Shown: piece after piece, positions 9,355-18,559 of the stretch
Position numbering within the stretch: the first letter of the stretch is position 1
How the letters are laid out: each line of letters starts with the position of its first letter
Assembly: GCF_001050475.1 (NCBI RefSeq)
Contig: NZ_CP012034.1
Coordinates: forward strand, 1,922,001-1,986,000
Source of the DNA: Companilactobacillus ginsenosidimutans
Lineage (GTDB): Bacteria > Bacillota > Bacilli > Lactobacillales > Lactobacillaceae
DNA length: 64,000 bases
Direction: 5' to 3'
The notes under the pieces: generated by a model
What the model was told of the DNA's origin: nothing
Databases searched by the model: none
What the model saw: the letters and a program-made list of their open reading frames with translations, nothing else
Translations under genes and position numbers: made by a program

Positions 9355-9535
9355 CACGGATGTAGATGGAGGGAGAAAATCGATTTGGCCTCAGTACTGA
9401 GATTTGAGTTAGTTGGGGAATTGTCCCAACTTACCTCAAAGGCCGAGTTTGGAAACATCTCGTACTTTGAGATGGTTTCAAATCGTGCCCAGTACGTTCC
9501 AGGCCTAAAATCGATTTACTCCCGGAATCGGCAAA
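9355..9535 (-). ncRNA. Structured element E (variable-stem hairpin family)
   Basis: Same fold as elements A-D and F, read on the minus strand. The closing helix pairs AAATCGATTT..GGCCT (9377-9391) with AGGCCTAAAATCGATTT (9501-9517). Arm 1 reads CGATTTG-AAACC, an ATCTC/GAGAT hairpin, GTTT-CCAAACTCG; arm 2 reads TTTGAG-GTAA-GTTGGG, loop, CCCAAC-TAA-CTCAAA. The 5' edge has GCCGATTCCGG. No protein-coding signal is convincing across it. The intervening bases 9229-9354 and 9536-9668 show no gene. Confidence 0.55.
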
Positions 9536-9668
9536 CAACACACCTAAGCTCAAGTTCTGCTCTATATACCCTCCACAATTTCTCTAGATAAAGATTGTAA
9601 TCAAATATAAAATAACTTATCCTTTATTGTGAATGTAAATAGGATTTATCCTTGGAGGGAATTTTTCA

Positions 9669-10496
9669 ATGAAAAAAACACAAATTGCTGGAATTGCAGC
9701 TGTAGCGCTTCTATCTCTTGCTCCTGCAGCATCGGCAGCTATTACAAATACTACCAGTCAAGCTAGTTTGCTCAGTGATGTTTTCACAAACACATCTGAT
9801 GTCAATACTCAAATTTCTAACTTAACATCAACGATTAATGGTTTGCCTGATCAAACTTATAACGAAAGTAACCCAATGCCTATTGCTACTGAATTCAATG
9901 CTATTGCTGGGGACAGTGACACTGGTCGTGGTGTTACTCCTGTTCAATTTTCATCATTTATCGTGGCTGTAAATAGTGGTATGGATGATGCTGCTACTAG
10001 CGCTTTAGCTAACACTAAGGTACAAAAGCTTAAAGTCTACGTAACTTCACCTTCTGGATCGGCTGCTTTGAAGAAAGCTATTACTAAGGCTTATACAAAG
10101 GGTAATGGTAACTCATTCTCATTCACAATTACTGTTAAGAATGGTGACAATGCTATTGCCACAAAGACCCTTAAATATACTAATAACACTAAGATAGCTG
10201 TTACTGACGATGATTCAAGCTCTAGCTCAAATGCTGGATCTGGTACTACAACCACTACGCCGGGTGGATTATCAAATGTTACAGAGTTAACCGGTAACCA
10301 CTCTGTTAGTTTGGCAGGTCCTTCTGGATTTGTTTATACGTTATTCAGCATGTCAGGAACAAAATCTAATCGTGGATTAGCTGGAGAAACTGCTTGGTTT
10401 ACTGATAAAACTGCTACTGACGCTAACGGAAACTTGTATTATCGTGTATCAACTGATGAATGGGTCGAAGCTAGTTCAAACGTAACGTTTAACTAA
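9669..10496 (+). CDS. Secreted SLAP-repeat protein
   Basis: A 275-residue exported protein with a clear signal peptide (MKKTQIAGIAAVALLSLAPA, cleavage after ASA). The body is Ser/Thr/Asn-rich. The Ser/Thr linker near residue 190-205 precedes one C-terminal SLAP-type module (LFSMSGTKSNRGLAGETAWF, then YYRVSTDEWVEA), which attaches proteins to the lactobacillus cell wall. It is a smaller relative of the product of 4700-6196; that protein has two modules. ATG follows TTGGAGGGAATTTTTCA. It is monocistronic, with a strong terminator at 10527-10565. Specific role unknown. Confidence 0.85.
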   Translation: MKKTQIAGIAAVALLSLAPAASAAITNTTSQASLLSDVFTNTSDVNTQISNLTSTINGLPDQTYNESNPMPIATEFNAIAGDSDTGRGVTPVQFSSFIVAVNSGMDDAATSALANTKVQKLKVYVTSPSGSAALKKAITKAYTKGNGNSFSFTITVKNGDNAIATKTLKYTNNTKIAVTDDDSSSSSNAGSGTTTTTPGGLSNVTELTGNHSVSLAGPSGFVYTLFSMSGTKSNRGLAGETAWFTDKTATDANGNLYYRVSTDEWVEASSNVTFN

Positions 10497-10526
10497 AACA
10501 AATTTTTGAAAATTACTGAATTGCCA

Positions 10527-10565
10527 ATACTCTCAAAGCTTAATCACTTTGAGAGTATTTTTTTA
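10527..10565 (+). terminator. Terminator of the SLAP gene
   Basis: ATACTCTCAAAG (10527-10538) and CTTTGAGAGTAT (10547-10558) form a perfect 12-bp stem followed by a T-run. Confidence 0.93.
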
Positions 10566-10585
10566 TACATTATTATAAAAAGCTA

Positions 10586-10645
10586 TTGACGATAAGCTTA
10601 TATGGGATTATTCTTTGTTCATAAAGTGAGTAACTAAATACTCAC
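10586..10645 (+). promoter_or_regulatory. Promoter with TetR-type operator of the ABC exporter operon
   Basis: TTGACG (10586-10591), 17-base spacer, TATTCT (10609-10614). Just downstream lies the perfect dyad GTGAGTA-ACTAAA-TACTCAC (10626-10645). The third gene of the operon is a TetR regulator, so autoregulation through this site is the simplest reading. Confidence 0.65.
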
Positions 10646-10680
10646 CCAACATTTAAAATATTAACAAGGAAGAAAATATC

Positions 10681-11424
10681 ATGGCAAAACCGATTATTTC
10701 TATGAAGAATATTGTTAAGAAGTTTGGGGATCAGACTGTTTTAAATCATGTTAACTTCGATATTGCTGAAGGGAAAATTATTGGACTTATTGGGCCATCT
10801 GGTGCTGGTAAATCCACTATTATTAAAATTATTTTAGGTATGGAAAAGACTCAAGATGGTACTGCTACTGTTTTTGGGCAGGTGATGCCTAATCGTCAAT
10901 TGCTTAGTCGAATTGGTTACATGGCGCAAACAGATGCCTTGTATGATGCTTTATCAGCTAGAGAAAATCTTAAATTTTACGCTGATATGAAAGGTGTCTC
11001 GGCAGAGAATGCCAAGGCACAAATTGAACATATTACTAAAGTTGTCGATTTAACGGATGATTTGGACAAACGTGTTTCTGGATATTCTGGTGGTATGAAA
11101 CGTCGTCTATCACTTGCCATTGCACTATTAGGAGATGGAGAAGTTCTGATTCTTGATGAACCGACGGTCGGAATTGACCCTGCTTTACGTCGTAAAATCT
11201 GGGATGAACTACACAGCTTGCGTGATGCCGGGAAAACCATCTTGGTTACGACTCATGTTATGGATGAAGCAGAATTAGTTGATGATGTTGCCTTGATTTT
11301 AGGCGGCAAGTTAATTGCCTATGATACTCCAGCTAATTTGAAAGCTGAATATAATGAAGATACTGTTGAGAATGTCTTCTTGAAAGCGGAGGATAACGAT
11401 GAAAAGAACATGGGCAATCGCTAA
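10681..11424 (+). CDS. ABC-2 exporter, ATP-binding subunit
   Basis: A 247-residue ATPase with P-loop GPSGAGKST, signature YSGGMKRRLSLA and Walker B VLILDEPTVGIDP, followed by the H-loop (TTHVMDEAE). The YSGGMKRR form is typical of drug and lipid exporter ATPases (DrrA/CcmA type). Its end overlaps the permease gene by 26 bp, so the two are coupled. With the permease and the TetR regulator it forms a self-regulated three-gene efflux operon; the substrate is not visible from sequence. Confidence 0.92.
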   Translation: MAKPIISMKNIVKKFGDQTVLNHVNFDIAEGKIIGLIGPSGAGKSTIIKIILGMEKTQDGTATVFGQVMPNRQLLSRIGYMAQTDALYDALSARENLKFYADMKGVSAENAKAQIEHITKVVDLTDDLDKRVSGYSGGMKRRLSLAIALLGDGEVLILDEPTVGIDPALRRKIWDELHSLRDAGKTILVTTHVMDEAELVDDVALILGGKLIAYDTPANLKAEYNEDTVENVFLKAEDNDEKNMGNR

Positions 11425-12508
11425 ACGTGTATTGAAGGAGCTATTTAGAGACAAGAGGACACTAGCACTGATGTTTTTGGCGCCAATTCTAATTCTTTCC
11501 TTGATGAAAGTTGTATTCACTACGAATTCAACTGTGGATGTTAATATAGCAACCGTTAACATCCAGAGTAGTCTCGTAAAGCAAATGAATAAGATGAATA
11601 ATATCAATGTGACGAAGTATTCGACTGAAGCAAATGCTAATAAAGCCTTAAAAGACCAAAAAGTTGATGGTGTCGTGCACAAAAAAGGCGGCAACTTCTA
11701 TGTGAAGAACGCTAACACTGATGCCAGTAAGACTGCCGCAACTAAGGCAGCTCTTCAGTCTTCGATGGTGGCAACAAATGTAAAGCAATTAAAAGAAAAA
11801 TTAACTAAGATTGCGGCCGCCAATCCTCAAGTTGCAGCAGCAATGCAAGGCAATAAACAGACTGCGCCAAAGATACATAATTCATACGTTTATGGAAATA
11901 AAGATACATCTTTCTTCGATAAAATTTTGCCAATCTTAATGGGCTTTTTCGTGTTCTTCTTCGTCTTCCTAATTTCAGGAATGGCGCTGTTGAAGGAACG
12001 TACGACGGGAACTTTGGATAGATTACTGGCAACTCCAGTTAGACGCTCTGAAATTGTCTTTGGATACATGATAAGTTATGGATTATTAGCTATTGTGCAA
12101 ACGTTGATCATTGTACTGTTCACAGTTTATGTTTTGAATGTTGAAGTACTAGGAAATATTTGGAACATGGTTCTGGTCAACGTCGTACTGGCTGTGGTTG
12201 CGTTAGCGTTAGGTATTTTAATGTCGACCTTCGCAAAATCAGAATTCCAGATGATGCAATTTATTCCTATAATTGTTATTCCACAAGTATTTTTCTCCGG
12301 AATTATTCCACTTGACCAAATGGCACATTGGGTACAAGACCTGGCCTACATTTTACCTTTGAAATACGCCGGCGAGGCAACCTCAGCGGTTGTTTTGAAC
12401 GGATATGGATTGGGACATATTTTAGCGCCAATTGGTGCATTATTAATTTTCTTGGTAATATTAACAATGTTGAACATATACGGATTAAGACGTTACCGTA
12501 AAGTCTAG
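11399..12508 (+). CDS. ABC-2 exporter, permease subunit
   Basis: A 369-residue membrane protein. One N-terminal helix (residues 22-40) is followed by an extracytoplasmic Lys/Ala/Asn-rich domain of about 130 residues and then five to six helices from about residue 175 on. This is the layout of ABC-2 permeases of the YhgE/YadH-like type. The motif KERTTGTLDRLLATPVRRSE is typical of the family. It starts inside the ATPase gene and ends 15 bp before the TetR gene. Probably exports a toxic hydrophobic compound, by inference from family and the linked regulator. Confidence 0.9.
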   Translation: MKRTWAIAKRVLKELFRDKRTLALMFLAPILILSLMKVVFTTNSTVDVNIATVNIQSSLVKQMNKMNNINVTKYSTEANANKALKDQKVDGVVHKKGGNFYVKNANTDASKTAATKAALQSSMVATNVKQLKEKLTKIAAANPQVAAAMQGNKQTAPKIHNSYVYGNKDTSFFDKILPILMGFFVFFFVFLISGMALLKERTTGTLDRLLATPVRRSEIVFGYMISYGLLAIVQTLIIVLFTVYVLNVEVLGNIWNMVLVNVVLAVVALALGILMSTFAKSEFQMMQFIPIIVIPQVFFSGIIPLDQMAHWVQDLAYILPLKYAGEATSAVVLNGYGLGHILAPIGALLIFLVILTMLNIYGLRRYRKV

Positions 12509-12523
12509 AAAGGACATGATTAT

Positions 12524-13183
12524 TTGACTGAAGAATTAATGGCCAATGATTTCAAAGCTTGGGTTGATCAGAGCGATATGCCCAATGGAAAGCGAAAAGT
12601 TATTATGGCAGCGTTGAAACTGTTCTCTGAAAAGGGATTTGATGCGACTTCTACACAAGAAATTGCTCAGGAATCCGGCATGAGTCAAGCAACGATTTTT
12701 AAATATTTTAAGACCAAAGAAGATTTGTTGGAGTGGATTATTGATCCAATTATGAATAATATTATTCCAGTCTATATCGTTGAGTTCAAAAACCAACTCA
12801 GTGAAAAAAGTACTTCTTTAAAGGATGTCTTTCATTTTGCCATCAGGAATCGTTATAATTTTCTCGTTTCAAATAAGGAAGTTGTGTTGATTTTATTTAC
12901 ACAAATACTGACCAAAGATGAAATCAAAGAGAAATTCATTAAAATGGCCGCACAGCGAGGGCCTTCAATACTTAGCACATTCAAAAAGACCATCGCTAAT
13001 GAAGATCAAGTTCGAGATGATATAGATCTATCCACGATCATTAGACTTATCGCATCGCAAATAATAGTTTATTTCTTACAAAATTATAAATTGCTATCTC
13101 CAAGAACTGATGAAGAGGTCGACCATGACCTGACTCAAATTGAGGATTTAATTGTCAGAGCAATCGAAAAGCCCGCAAAATAA
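12524..13183 (+). CDS. TetR/AcrR-family regulator of the ABC exporter
   Basis: A 219-residue protein with a TetR N-terminal helix-turn-helix (AALKLFSEKGFDATSTQEIA, then SQATIFKYFKTKEDLL). The C-terminal ligand domain is not recognised. I chose TTG at 12524 because GAAAGGAC lies 9 bases upstream; the ATG at 12539 has no ribosome site. It is the third gene of the exporter operon and very likely binds the dyad at 10626-10645. Confidence 0.88.
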   Translation: MTEELMANDFKAWVDQSDMPNGKRKVIMAALKLFSEKGFDATSTQEIAQESGMSQATIFKYFKTKEDLLEWIIDPIMNNIIPVYIVEFKNQLSEKSTSLKDVFHFAIRNRYNFLVSNKEVVLILFTQILTKDEIKEKFIKMAAQRGPSILSTFKKTIANEDQVRDDIDLSTIIRLIASQIIVYFLQNYKLLSPRTDEEVDHDLTQIEDLIVRAIEKPAK

Positions 13184-13199
13184 TTTGCGAGCTTTTTTT
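13171..13199. terminator. Bidirectional terminator
   Basis: GCCCGCAAA-ATAA-TTTGCGAGC followed by seven T on the plus strand; the minus strand also has a T-run. It serves the TetR gene and the convergent permease gene and overlaps the TetR stop. Confidence 0.8.
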
Positions 13200-14595
13200 A
13201 TCCGATATTTTTTTTATTTAAGTTACTGTGGCGGTAACCGTATGCAAAATAGATTATCAAACCGATTACCGTCCAAACACCAAACATTTCCCAAGTGAAT
13301 GGTTGTAACTGGACTAGCAAGTAGACACATGCAAGGAACGAAAGGATTGGGAAGAACGGATATAGTGGCACTCTGAAGGCTGGTTCAAGGTCTTTGGTAT
13401 TCTTGTTCGACTTCAGGAATAAAACCCCTAGTGACGTTGATGAGAAAGCTAATAGAGTACCGACGTTAACTAGCTCTGTTATTTTAACTAATGGTAAGGC
13501 TGCCGCAACCGTTGCAGCGACTAGACCGAATAATATTGTTGAACCTACGGGGATGTCAGCTTTATTCAAATGGTTGAGGTTTTTAGGTAATAGGCCATCG
13601 CGACTGATTGAATAAATTAAACGAGTTCCACCATAAACGATAACGATAAGCACGGTTGTCATTCCCATGACAGCACCTAATGAGATGATTCCGGCCGCCC
13701 AGTTTTGGTGAATAACACGTAGGGCATAGGCAACTGGATCTGACACGTTGAGTTTTGTGTATTTAACGGCACCAACTAAGGCAAAAGAAACTAGTCCGTA
13801 AAGGACTGAAACAATTAACAGTGAAGAAATGATTCCAATTGGCATGTTGCGCTTGGGATTTTTAACTTCCTCACTGGCAGTTGATACAACATCGAATCCT
13901 AAGAAAGCAAAGAAGGCGATTGATGCACCTTTTCCGACACCTGACCAACCGTAAGGTAGTAATGGATTAAAGTTCTTAGGTTGGAAAAAGAATAGTGCGA
14001 CTACAACGAATAATAGGATTACAAAAATTTTGACATAAACCATAATAGTGCTGACACGAACGGATTGTTTTAATCCTTGCAGTGTTAAGACGACGACTAG
14101 GAATACGACGACGAAAGCTACAAGGTCGAATTTGCCTGCTGGATTGCCAGCTGTTCCGGCTGCTGATTGTAACTCTGGTGGTAGGTTTACTCCAAATCCT
14201 GAAAGTAGATTTCGAAAATAAGCTGACCAACTTACAGCAACTGAACTAGTACCGAAGAGGTATTCTGCGACTAGTGACCAGCCGATTATCCAGGCGACTA
14301 CCTCACCATAAATTGTATAGGCATATGTATAGGCACTTCCGGCTAGTGGTATTGTGGATGAAAATTCTGAGTAACAAAAGGCGGCACCAACGCAGACTAA
14401 AGCTGCTAGTAGGTAGGTGAAGATTACACCTGGACCTGAGTAGTTGGCTGCAATTATTCCTGGTGTGATGAAGATTCCGGCACCTACTATGACTCCTACA
14501 CCCATTATTATTAGGTCTTTTGCATTTAGTGATCTGGTTAGTTTTTTGTTTGATGCTAGTGCTGATATGACATCTTTTTTCTGAAATAGGTGCAT
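13198..14595 (-). CDS. APC-family amino acid permease (YfnA/BcaP-like)
   Basis: A 465-residue transporter with 12 membrane helices. The first helix has GVGVIVGAGIFITPG, the unwound substrate-site motif of APC transporters. FFAFLGFDVVSTASEEVKNP in helix 6 is typical of the cationic/branched-chain amino acid group (YfnA, BcaP). It imports an amino acid with protons; the exact substrate is unknown. ATG follows AAAGGGGGG. A 66-70% similar paralogue lies just upstream on the same strand (14957-16351), separated by structured element B. Confidence 0.9.
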   Translation of the reverse strand: MHLFQKKDVISALASNKKLTRSLNAKDLIIMGVGVIVGAGIFITPGIIAANYSGPGVIFTYLLAALVCVGAAFCYSEFSSTIPLAGSAYTYAYTIYGEVVAWIIGWSLVAEYLFGTSSVAVSWSAYFRNLLSGFGVNLPPELQSAAGTAGNPAGKFDLVAFVVVFLVVVLTLQGLKQSVRVSTIMVYVKIFVILLFVVVALFFFQPKNFNPLLPYGWSGVGKGASIAFFAFLGFDVVSTASEEVKNPKRNMPIGIISSLLIVSVLYGLVSFALVGAVKYTKLNVSDPVAYALRVIHQNWAAGIISLGAVMGMTTVLIVIVYGGTRLIYSISRDGLLPKNLNHLNKADIPVGSTILFGLVAATVAAALPLVKITELVNVGTLLAFSSTSLGVLFLKSNKNTKDLEPAFRVPLYPFFPILSFLACVYLLVQLQPFTWEMFGVWTVIGLIIYFAYGYRHSNLNKKNIG

Positions 14596-14619
14596 TTGTT
14601 TTTACCCCCCTTTTATTGC

Positions 14620-14850
14620 TAGATGTGCTAAGTATGCCGTCTCCAGAGATGTTAAATATTCTTTGGCTGTGCGGGACGGTCAGAGCCGAAGTGCGGTCTC
14701 TTCCCTCGGTTTGAAGACTTACCCAAAATCGGTAAGTCTCCAAACTCGCCCGGTGGGGTAAGGGTGGCTTAGTTCGCCGCCCTAACGCCACTTTCACGGC
14801 CTTCAAATATTTAACATCTCTTCCGACTGAATAGTGTAGTCAATGCTATC
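14620..14850 (+). ncRNA. Structured element B (variable-stem hairpin family)
   Basis: Lies between the two APC permease genes but is oriented opposite to them. AGAGATGTTAAATATT (14645-14660) pairs over 16 bp without mismatch with 14806-14821. Inside are the GAGCCGAAGTGCGGTCTC hairpin (identical to element A), an arm CGGTTTG-AAGACTTACC, loop, GGTAAGTCTC-CAAACTCG (14707-14748), and the GTAA arm GTGGGGTAAGGGTGGC (about 14753-14768) with its partner ending in TAACGCCAC. The 3' side CACTTTCAC matches element F. It ends GACTGAATAGTG like element D. The rest of 14596-14956 holds no gene. Confidence 0.6.
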
Positions 14851-14956
14851 CTCTTTTTGATACTTAACTGTTTTCATTGGTAGTTCACTGTTTTGATTGA
14901 ATTGAGTAGGTCTTTTTAATTTCGAATTGTATGAGCATGGTAAAAGTAATATCTTT

Positions 14957-16351
14957 TTATTCTAATGCTAGATTACTCTTTCTTCTTCCGTATGCGAAGT
15001 AGAGAATTAAGCCGATTGTTGACCATACTCCGAAGATTTCCCAGGTGAATAGTTGTAGGTTGGCTAGTAGGTAGACGCAGGCTAGGAAACTTACTATTGG
15101 GAATATTGGGAAGAATGGTACTTGGAAGGCGTGATCTAGGTCTCTGGTGTTTTTGCTCTTTCTTAGGGCAATTACTCCGATTGAGGTTATTGCGAAGGCA
15201 TTTAGTGTCCCGACGTTTACTAATTCAGCAATTTTGTCGATTGGTAAGATGGCTGACGCAAAGGCTGATACTAGGCCAAACAAAATTGTACTTGTTGTTG
15301 GGACGTGTTTTTTGTTGATTTGGTGTAGGTTCTTTGGTAATAATCCGTCTCTACTGATGGAATAAATTAGTCTTGTTCCACCGTAGATTACTACGATCAT
15401 TACGGTTGTCATTCCCATGATGGCACCTAATGAGATGATTCCGGCGGCCCAATTTTGATTCAAATATTTTAGGGCATAGGCTACGGGATCGGCGACGTTT
15501 AATTTAGTATACTTAACGGCTCCTACTAAGGCAAAACTTACTAGGGCGTATAAAAATGAACAGATTAATAGTGATGATATTATCCCAATTGGCATTGTCC
15601 TTTTGGGATTTTTTACTTCCTCACTCGCGGTCGATATTATGTCGAACCCGACGAATGCGAAGAAGGCGACTGATGCACCTTTACCAATCCCACCGATTCC
15701 AAATGGAAGGAATGGTTTGAAATGTGATGGCTTAACATAAAATAGTGCAATTGCTACGAATAGGAAAATTACAATTAATTTTACGATAACCATAATTGTG
15801 TTTAATCGAACTGATTCGTTTAATCCTTGTAACAATAGGAAAGTAATTAATAAGACTACGATAAATGCGATTAAATCAAAACGTCCACCGGGATTTCCGG
15901 GTGTTCCAGGTGCTGATTGTAATGCTACTGGTAACTTGAGTCCGAATCCTTCAAGAAGGCTACGGAAATAAGCTGACCAACTGACAGCAACGGTTGCTCC
16001 GGTAAACATGTATTCGGATAACAGCGCCCAACCAACGAACCAAGCGATTAATTCTCCAAAAGTGGAGTAGGCATAAGTATATGCACTACCGGCTAATGGA
16101 ATTGATGATGAAAATTCAGAATAACAAAAGGCAGCTCCGGCACAAACTAGAGCAGCTAATAAATAGGTAAAGATTACTCCGGGTCCCGCATAATTTGCGG
16201 CAATAATTCCTGGTGTGATAAAGATACCAGCACCAACAATAACCCCAATCCCCATGATGATGAGTCCCATTGGACCGATGGTTCTTTCTAAAGTCGGCTT
16301 CTCTAACAAAGCGGCTTTAACGTCTTTTCTTCTAAACAGGGATTTGAACAT
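14957..16351 (-). CDS. APC-family amino acid permease, paralogue
   Basis: A 464-residue, 12-helix transporter, a tandem paralogue of the product of 13198-14595. It has GIGVIVGAGIFITPG in helix 1 and AFVGFDIISTASEEVKNP in helix 6. The two differ mainly in the termini and in the loop around residue 150-170. A strong GGAGGGGG precedes the ATG. The upstream region (16352-16673) contains a cre-like site. Substrate range inferred only as cationic or branched-chain amino acids from family. Confidence 0.9.
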   Translation of the reverse strand: MFKSLFRRKDVKAALLEKPTLERTIGPMGLIIMGIGVIVGAGIFITPGIIAANYAGPGVIFTYLLAALVCAGAAFCYSEFSSSIPLAGSAYTYAYSTFGELIAWFVGWALLSEYMFTGATVAVSWSAYFRSLLEGFGLKLPVALQSAPGTPGNPGGRFDLIAFIVVLLITFLLLQGLNESVRLNTIMVIVKLIVIFLFVAIALFYVKPSHFKPFLPFGIGGIGKGASVAFFAFVGFDIISTASEEVKNPKRTMPIGIISSLLICSFLYALVSFALVGAVKYTKLNVADPVAYALKYLNQNWAAGIISLGAIMGMTTVMIVVIYGGTRLIYSISRDGLLPKNLHQINKKHVPTTSTILFGLVSAFASAILPIDKIAELVNVGTLNAFAITSIGVIALRKSKNTRDLDHAFQVPFFPIFPIVSFLACVYLLANLQLFTWEIFGVWSTIGLILYFAYGRRKSNLALE

Positions 16352-16511
16352 AAATCCCCCTCCATTCTGTAACTAGAAACATAGATAATTCTCCAGTGAA
16401 TTGTTTAAGGGTAAATTATAGCACATGTTAATGAGTGAATTATTAAAAAGTTAAGATGATTACAACTTTAAATGTGATAATAGCAACGGTCTAGACAATT
16501 CTGAATATTAA

Positions 16512-16525
16512 AGAAAGCGCTTAAA
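16512..16525. promoter_or_regulatory. cre-like site (CcpA)
   Basis: AGAAAGCGCTTAAA resembles the catabolite-responsive element consensus TGWAARCGYTWNCW with a few mismatches. It lies between the divergent permease and YfhO-like genes; which one it would control is unclear. Nothing else is recognised in 16352-16673. Confidence 0.4.
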
Positions 16526-16673
16526 AAACTTATTTATTTTAGCACTCGCCATTTTGCCGGTTTACATTTTGCTTAAAATCAGAAAGTTAAAATTTGTGTT
16601 TATGAAGAAATTATTCCAGTTATTTGCTCTAATATTAAAGTGAATATAAATACATTAATTGGAGGAGTGGACT

Positions 16674-18359
16674 GTGAACACCAGAGAAAAGTACCTTGTG
16701 GTAATTACTGATATCTTGTTGTTAGCACTACTTACTTATCCAATTTTTCTAGGTGGGCTAGTCGGTGGATATGATCCCGGATTTCATATGGGTAGAATTC
16801 AAATGCTGGCGTCAAATATCTCTGCTGGCCACTTTCCTAATCCAATCGGCTATGAGTATTTAGACAAATTTGGTTATGGAATCGGATTCTTTTATGGGAA
16901 TTTCTTGATGTATCCCTTTGCCATGTTGAAAGTTTTAGGCTTGTCGACATATAAAGCGTATATTGTCTTCATTTTTACCTTCGTAGCATTGGCAATTTTC
17001 TCAATCAACTTCGCCACACAAAAATTATTCCACAATAGCTGGGCAACAATTTTATCAGCACCAATTTATTTAACCTCATATTATTTTGTAAGTATTATTT
17101 ATATCCGAGCGGCTGCAGGGGAACTAATGGCATTTGCGCTAATACCATGGATCCTATTAAGTACATTCAAGATGGTCCAAGGTGAGACAAAGTATTGGCC
17201 AGTGTTTGCCGTGGCGTTCAGCTTGCTGCTAGTTTCTCATGTATTGTCATTTCTCATTTCAGTCGTAACAGCAGGTTTAATTGTAATTATGAATATCATC
17301 CCGGTATTTAAAAATAGAAAAATTCTGTTTTCTTTTATAAAAGGGACATTATTGTTCTTGGGATTATCAGCAGTATTCTTAATTCCATTTGTACAACAAT
17401 ATACAGTTCAACCATATAACAGCACGGCAGTTGATCAATATGGAAACTATTTAATTATCGTTTATTCAGTTTGGATGAAGAATCACGTATTCGATCCAAC
17501 TCAGTTTGTTCAGACAATGGGACTGTGGTTGGTAATTCTAATTATATTTGCTCTACTATATTATTTGTTCAAGCAAATCAGGAGTAAGAGTTTCCACATC
17601 AAAAATAAAATCATTCCTCAGTCATTCATCATCATTGCAATTTATGCTTCATTAATAGTTTCGCCAAACTTGTTGCAGTTCGCCATTAAGGAGTTTAAAC
17701 CATTAGTCTTGTTACAAGTAATGACAAGAGTAAGTGTCATGATTATTCCACTATTCGCTCTTCTAATTGCGTTCGCATTAGGTGACATGATAAAAAATTG
17801 GGGTAAATTCAGACTTCCACTGGTCGCAATATTTTTTGCATTTATTGCTATCGTGACGATTAATAATCCTATCAAATCAAACCTAGAACAAGTTGGCGCA
17901 CGTAAACAGCCTATCCCAGTTGGCAGCATTAGTATGGGAGAGTATGAACCAGCAGCCTTCATGAAATACATGACTCAACATGGTTTTACGGTTGATCAAA
18001 AATTTTTGGAAAAGAATCAGGATGTTGATATCACCGAGAATACGCACAATGAAGCTGTTGTAAAAATCGACCACAATAAGAGTTCAAGAAAAGTTATGCT
18101 TCCGCGACTGTACTACAAGGGTTATCAAGTTAAAACGGTGTACGATGGAAAATCCATTACTAAGCCAGCTGCAAGAATGAATGGATTAGTTGCAACAAAA
18201 CTTCCAGCTGATTTTAAGTCGGGAAAGGTTATTGTAACTTATCAGAATACTCCCGAAAGCATTGCTGGTTGGTGGATTACAATACTCACTGTCGTCTTTA
18301 TGGCAGTGTTATTGATTTGGAAATTTAAGAAAGAATTATCAGAGATTCATATGGAATAG
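16674..18359 (+). CDS. YfhO-like polytopic membrane protein (GT-C type)
   Basis: A 561-residue membrane protein with about 12 helices up to residue 420, an extracytoplasmic domain, and a final helix near the C-terminus. The first loop GGYDPGFHMGRI has the acidic/His pattern found in GT-C glycosyltransferases and in the 6-pyruvoyl-tetrahydropterin-synthase-related membrane proteins. It may transfer or flip a sugar at the cell surface; this is inference. I chose GTG at 16674, since GGAGGAG at 16661-16667 is the ribosome site and lies inside any earlier start. It stands alone. Confidence 0.7.
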   Translation: MNTREKYLVVITDILLLALLTYPIFLGGLVGGYDPGFHMGRIQMLASNISAGHFPNPIGYEYLDKFGYGIGFFYGNFLMYPFAMLKVLGLSTYKAYIVFIFTFVALAIFSINFATQKLFHNSWATILSAPIYLTSYYFVSIIYIRAAAGELMAFALIPWILLSTFKMVQGETKYWPVFAVAFSLLLVSHVLSFLISVVTAGLIVIMNIIPVFKNRKILFSFIKGTLLFLGLSAVFLIPFVQQYTVQPYNSTAVDQYGNYLIIVYSVWMKNHVFDPTQFVQTMGLWLVILIIFALLYYLFKQIRSKSFHIKNKIIPQSFIIIAIYASLIVSPNLLQFAIKEFKPLVLLQVMTRVSVMIIPLFALLIAFALGDMIKNWGKFRLPLVAIFFAFIAIVTINNPIKSNLEQVGARKQPIPVGSISMGEYEPAAFMKYMTQHGFTVDQKFLEKNQDVDITENTHNEAVVKIDHNKSSRKVMLPRLYYKGYQVKTVYDGKSITKPAARMNGLVATKLPADFKSGKVIVTYQNTPESIAGWWITILTVVFMAVLLIWKFKKELSEIHME

Positions 18360-18559
18360 ATTGGTACAAAAGGCTGTTCTGCAAAATGAAATGCTTGTAT
18401 TAATTGATGTTTGTTCTAAATGTTATTCGTCTAATTGCATATTGTGATTAGACGTTATTTGTTTATATACAATTTTTTCTGAGGAATTAATGACATAGAC
18501 TCCAAACATTTTTAACATATCATTATAGTTATAAAAATGAATTGTCATTGGAGCGGCCT

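Noticed and set aside
14303..14806. 167-codon minus-strand frame running into element B
   Set aside because: It overlaps the 5' part of a clear APC permease gene in another frame; Ser/Arg-rich composition typical of a shadow.
16659..16673. TTG start at 16659 for the YfhO-like gene
   Set aside because: The ribosome site GGAGGAG would then be inside the coding sequence; GTG at 16674 is correctly spaced.
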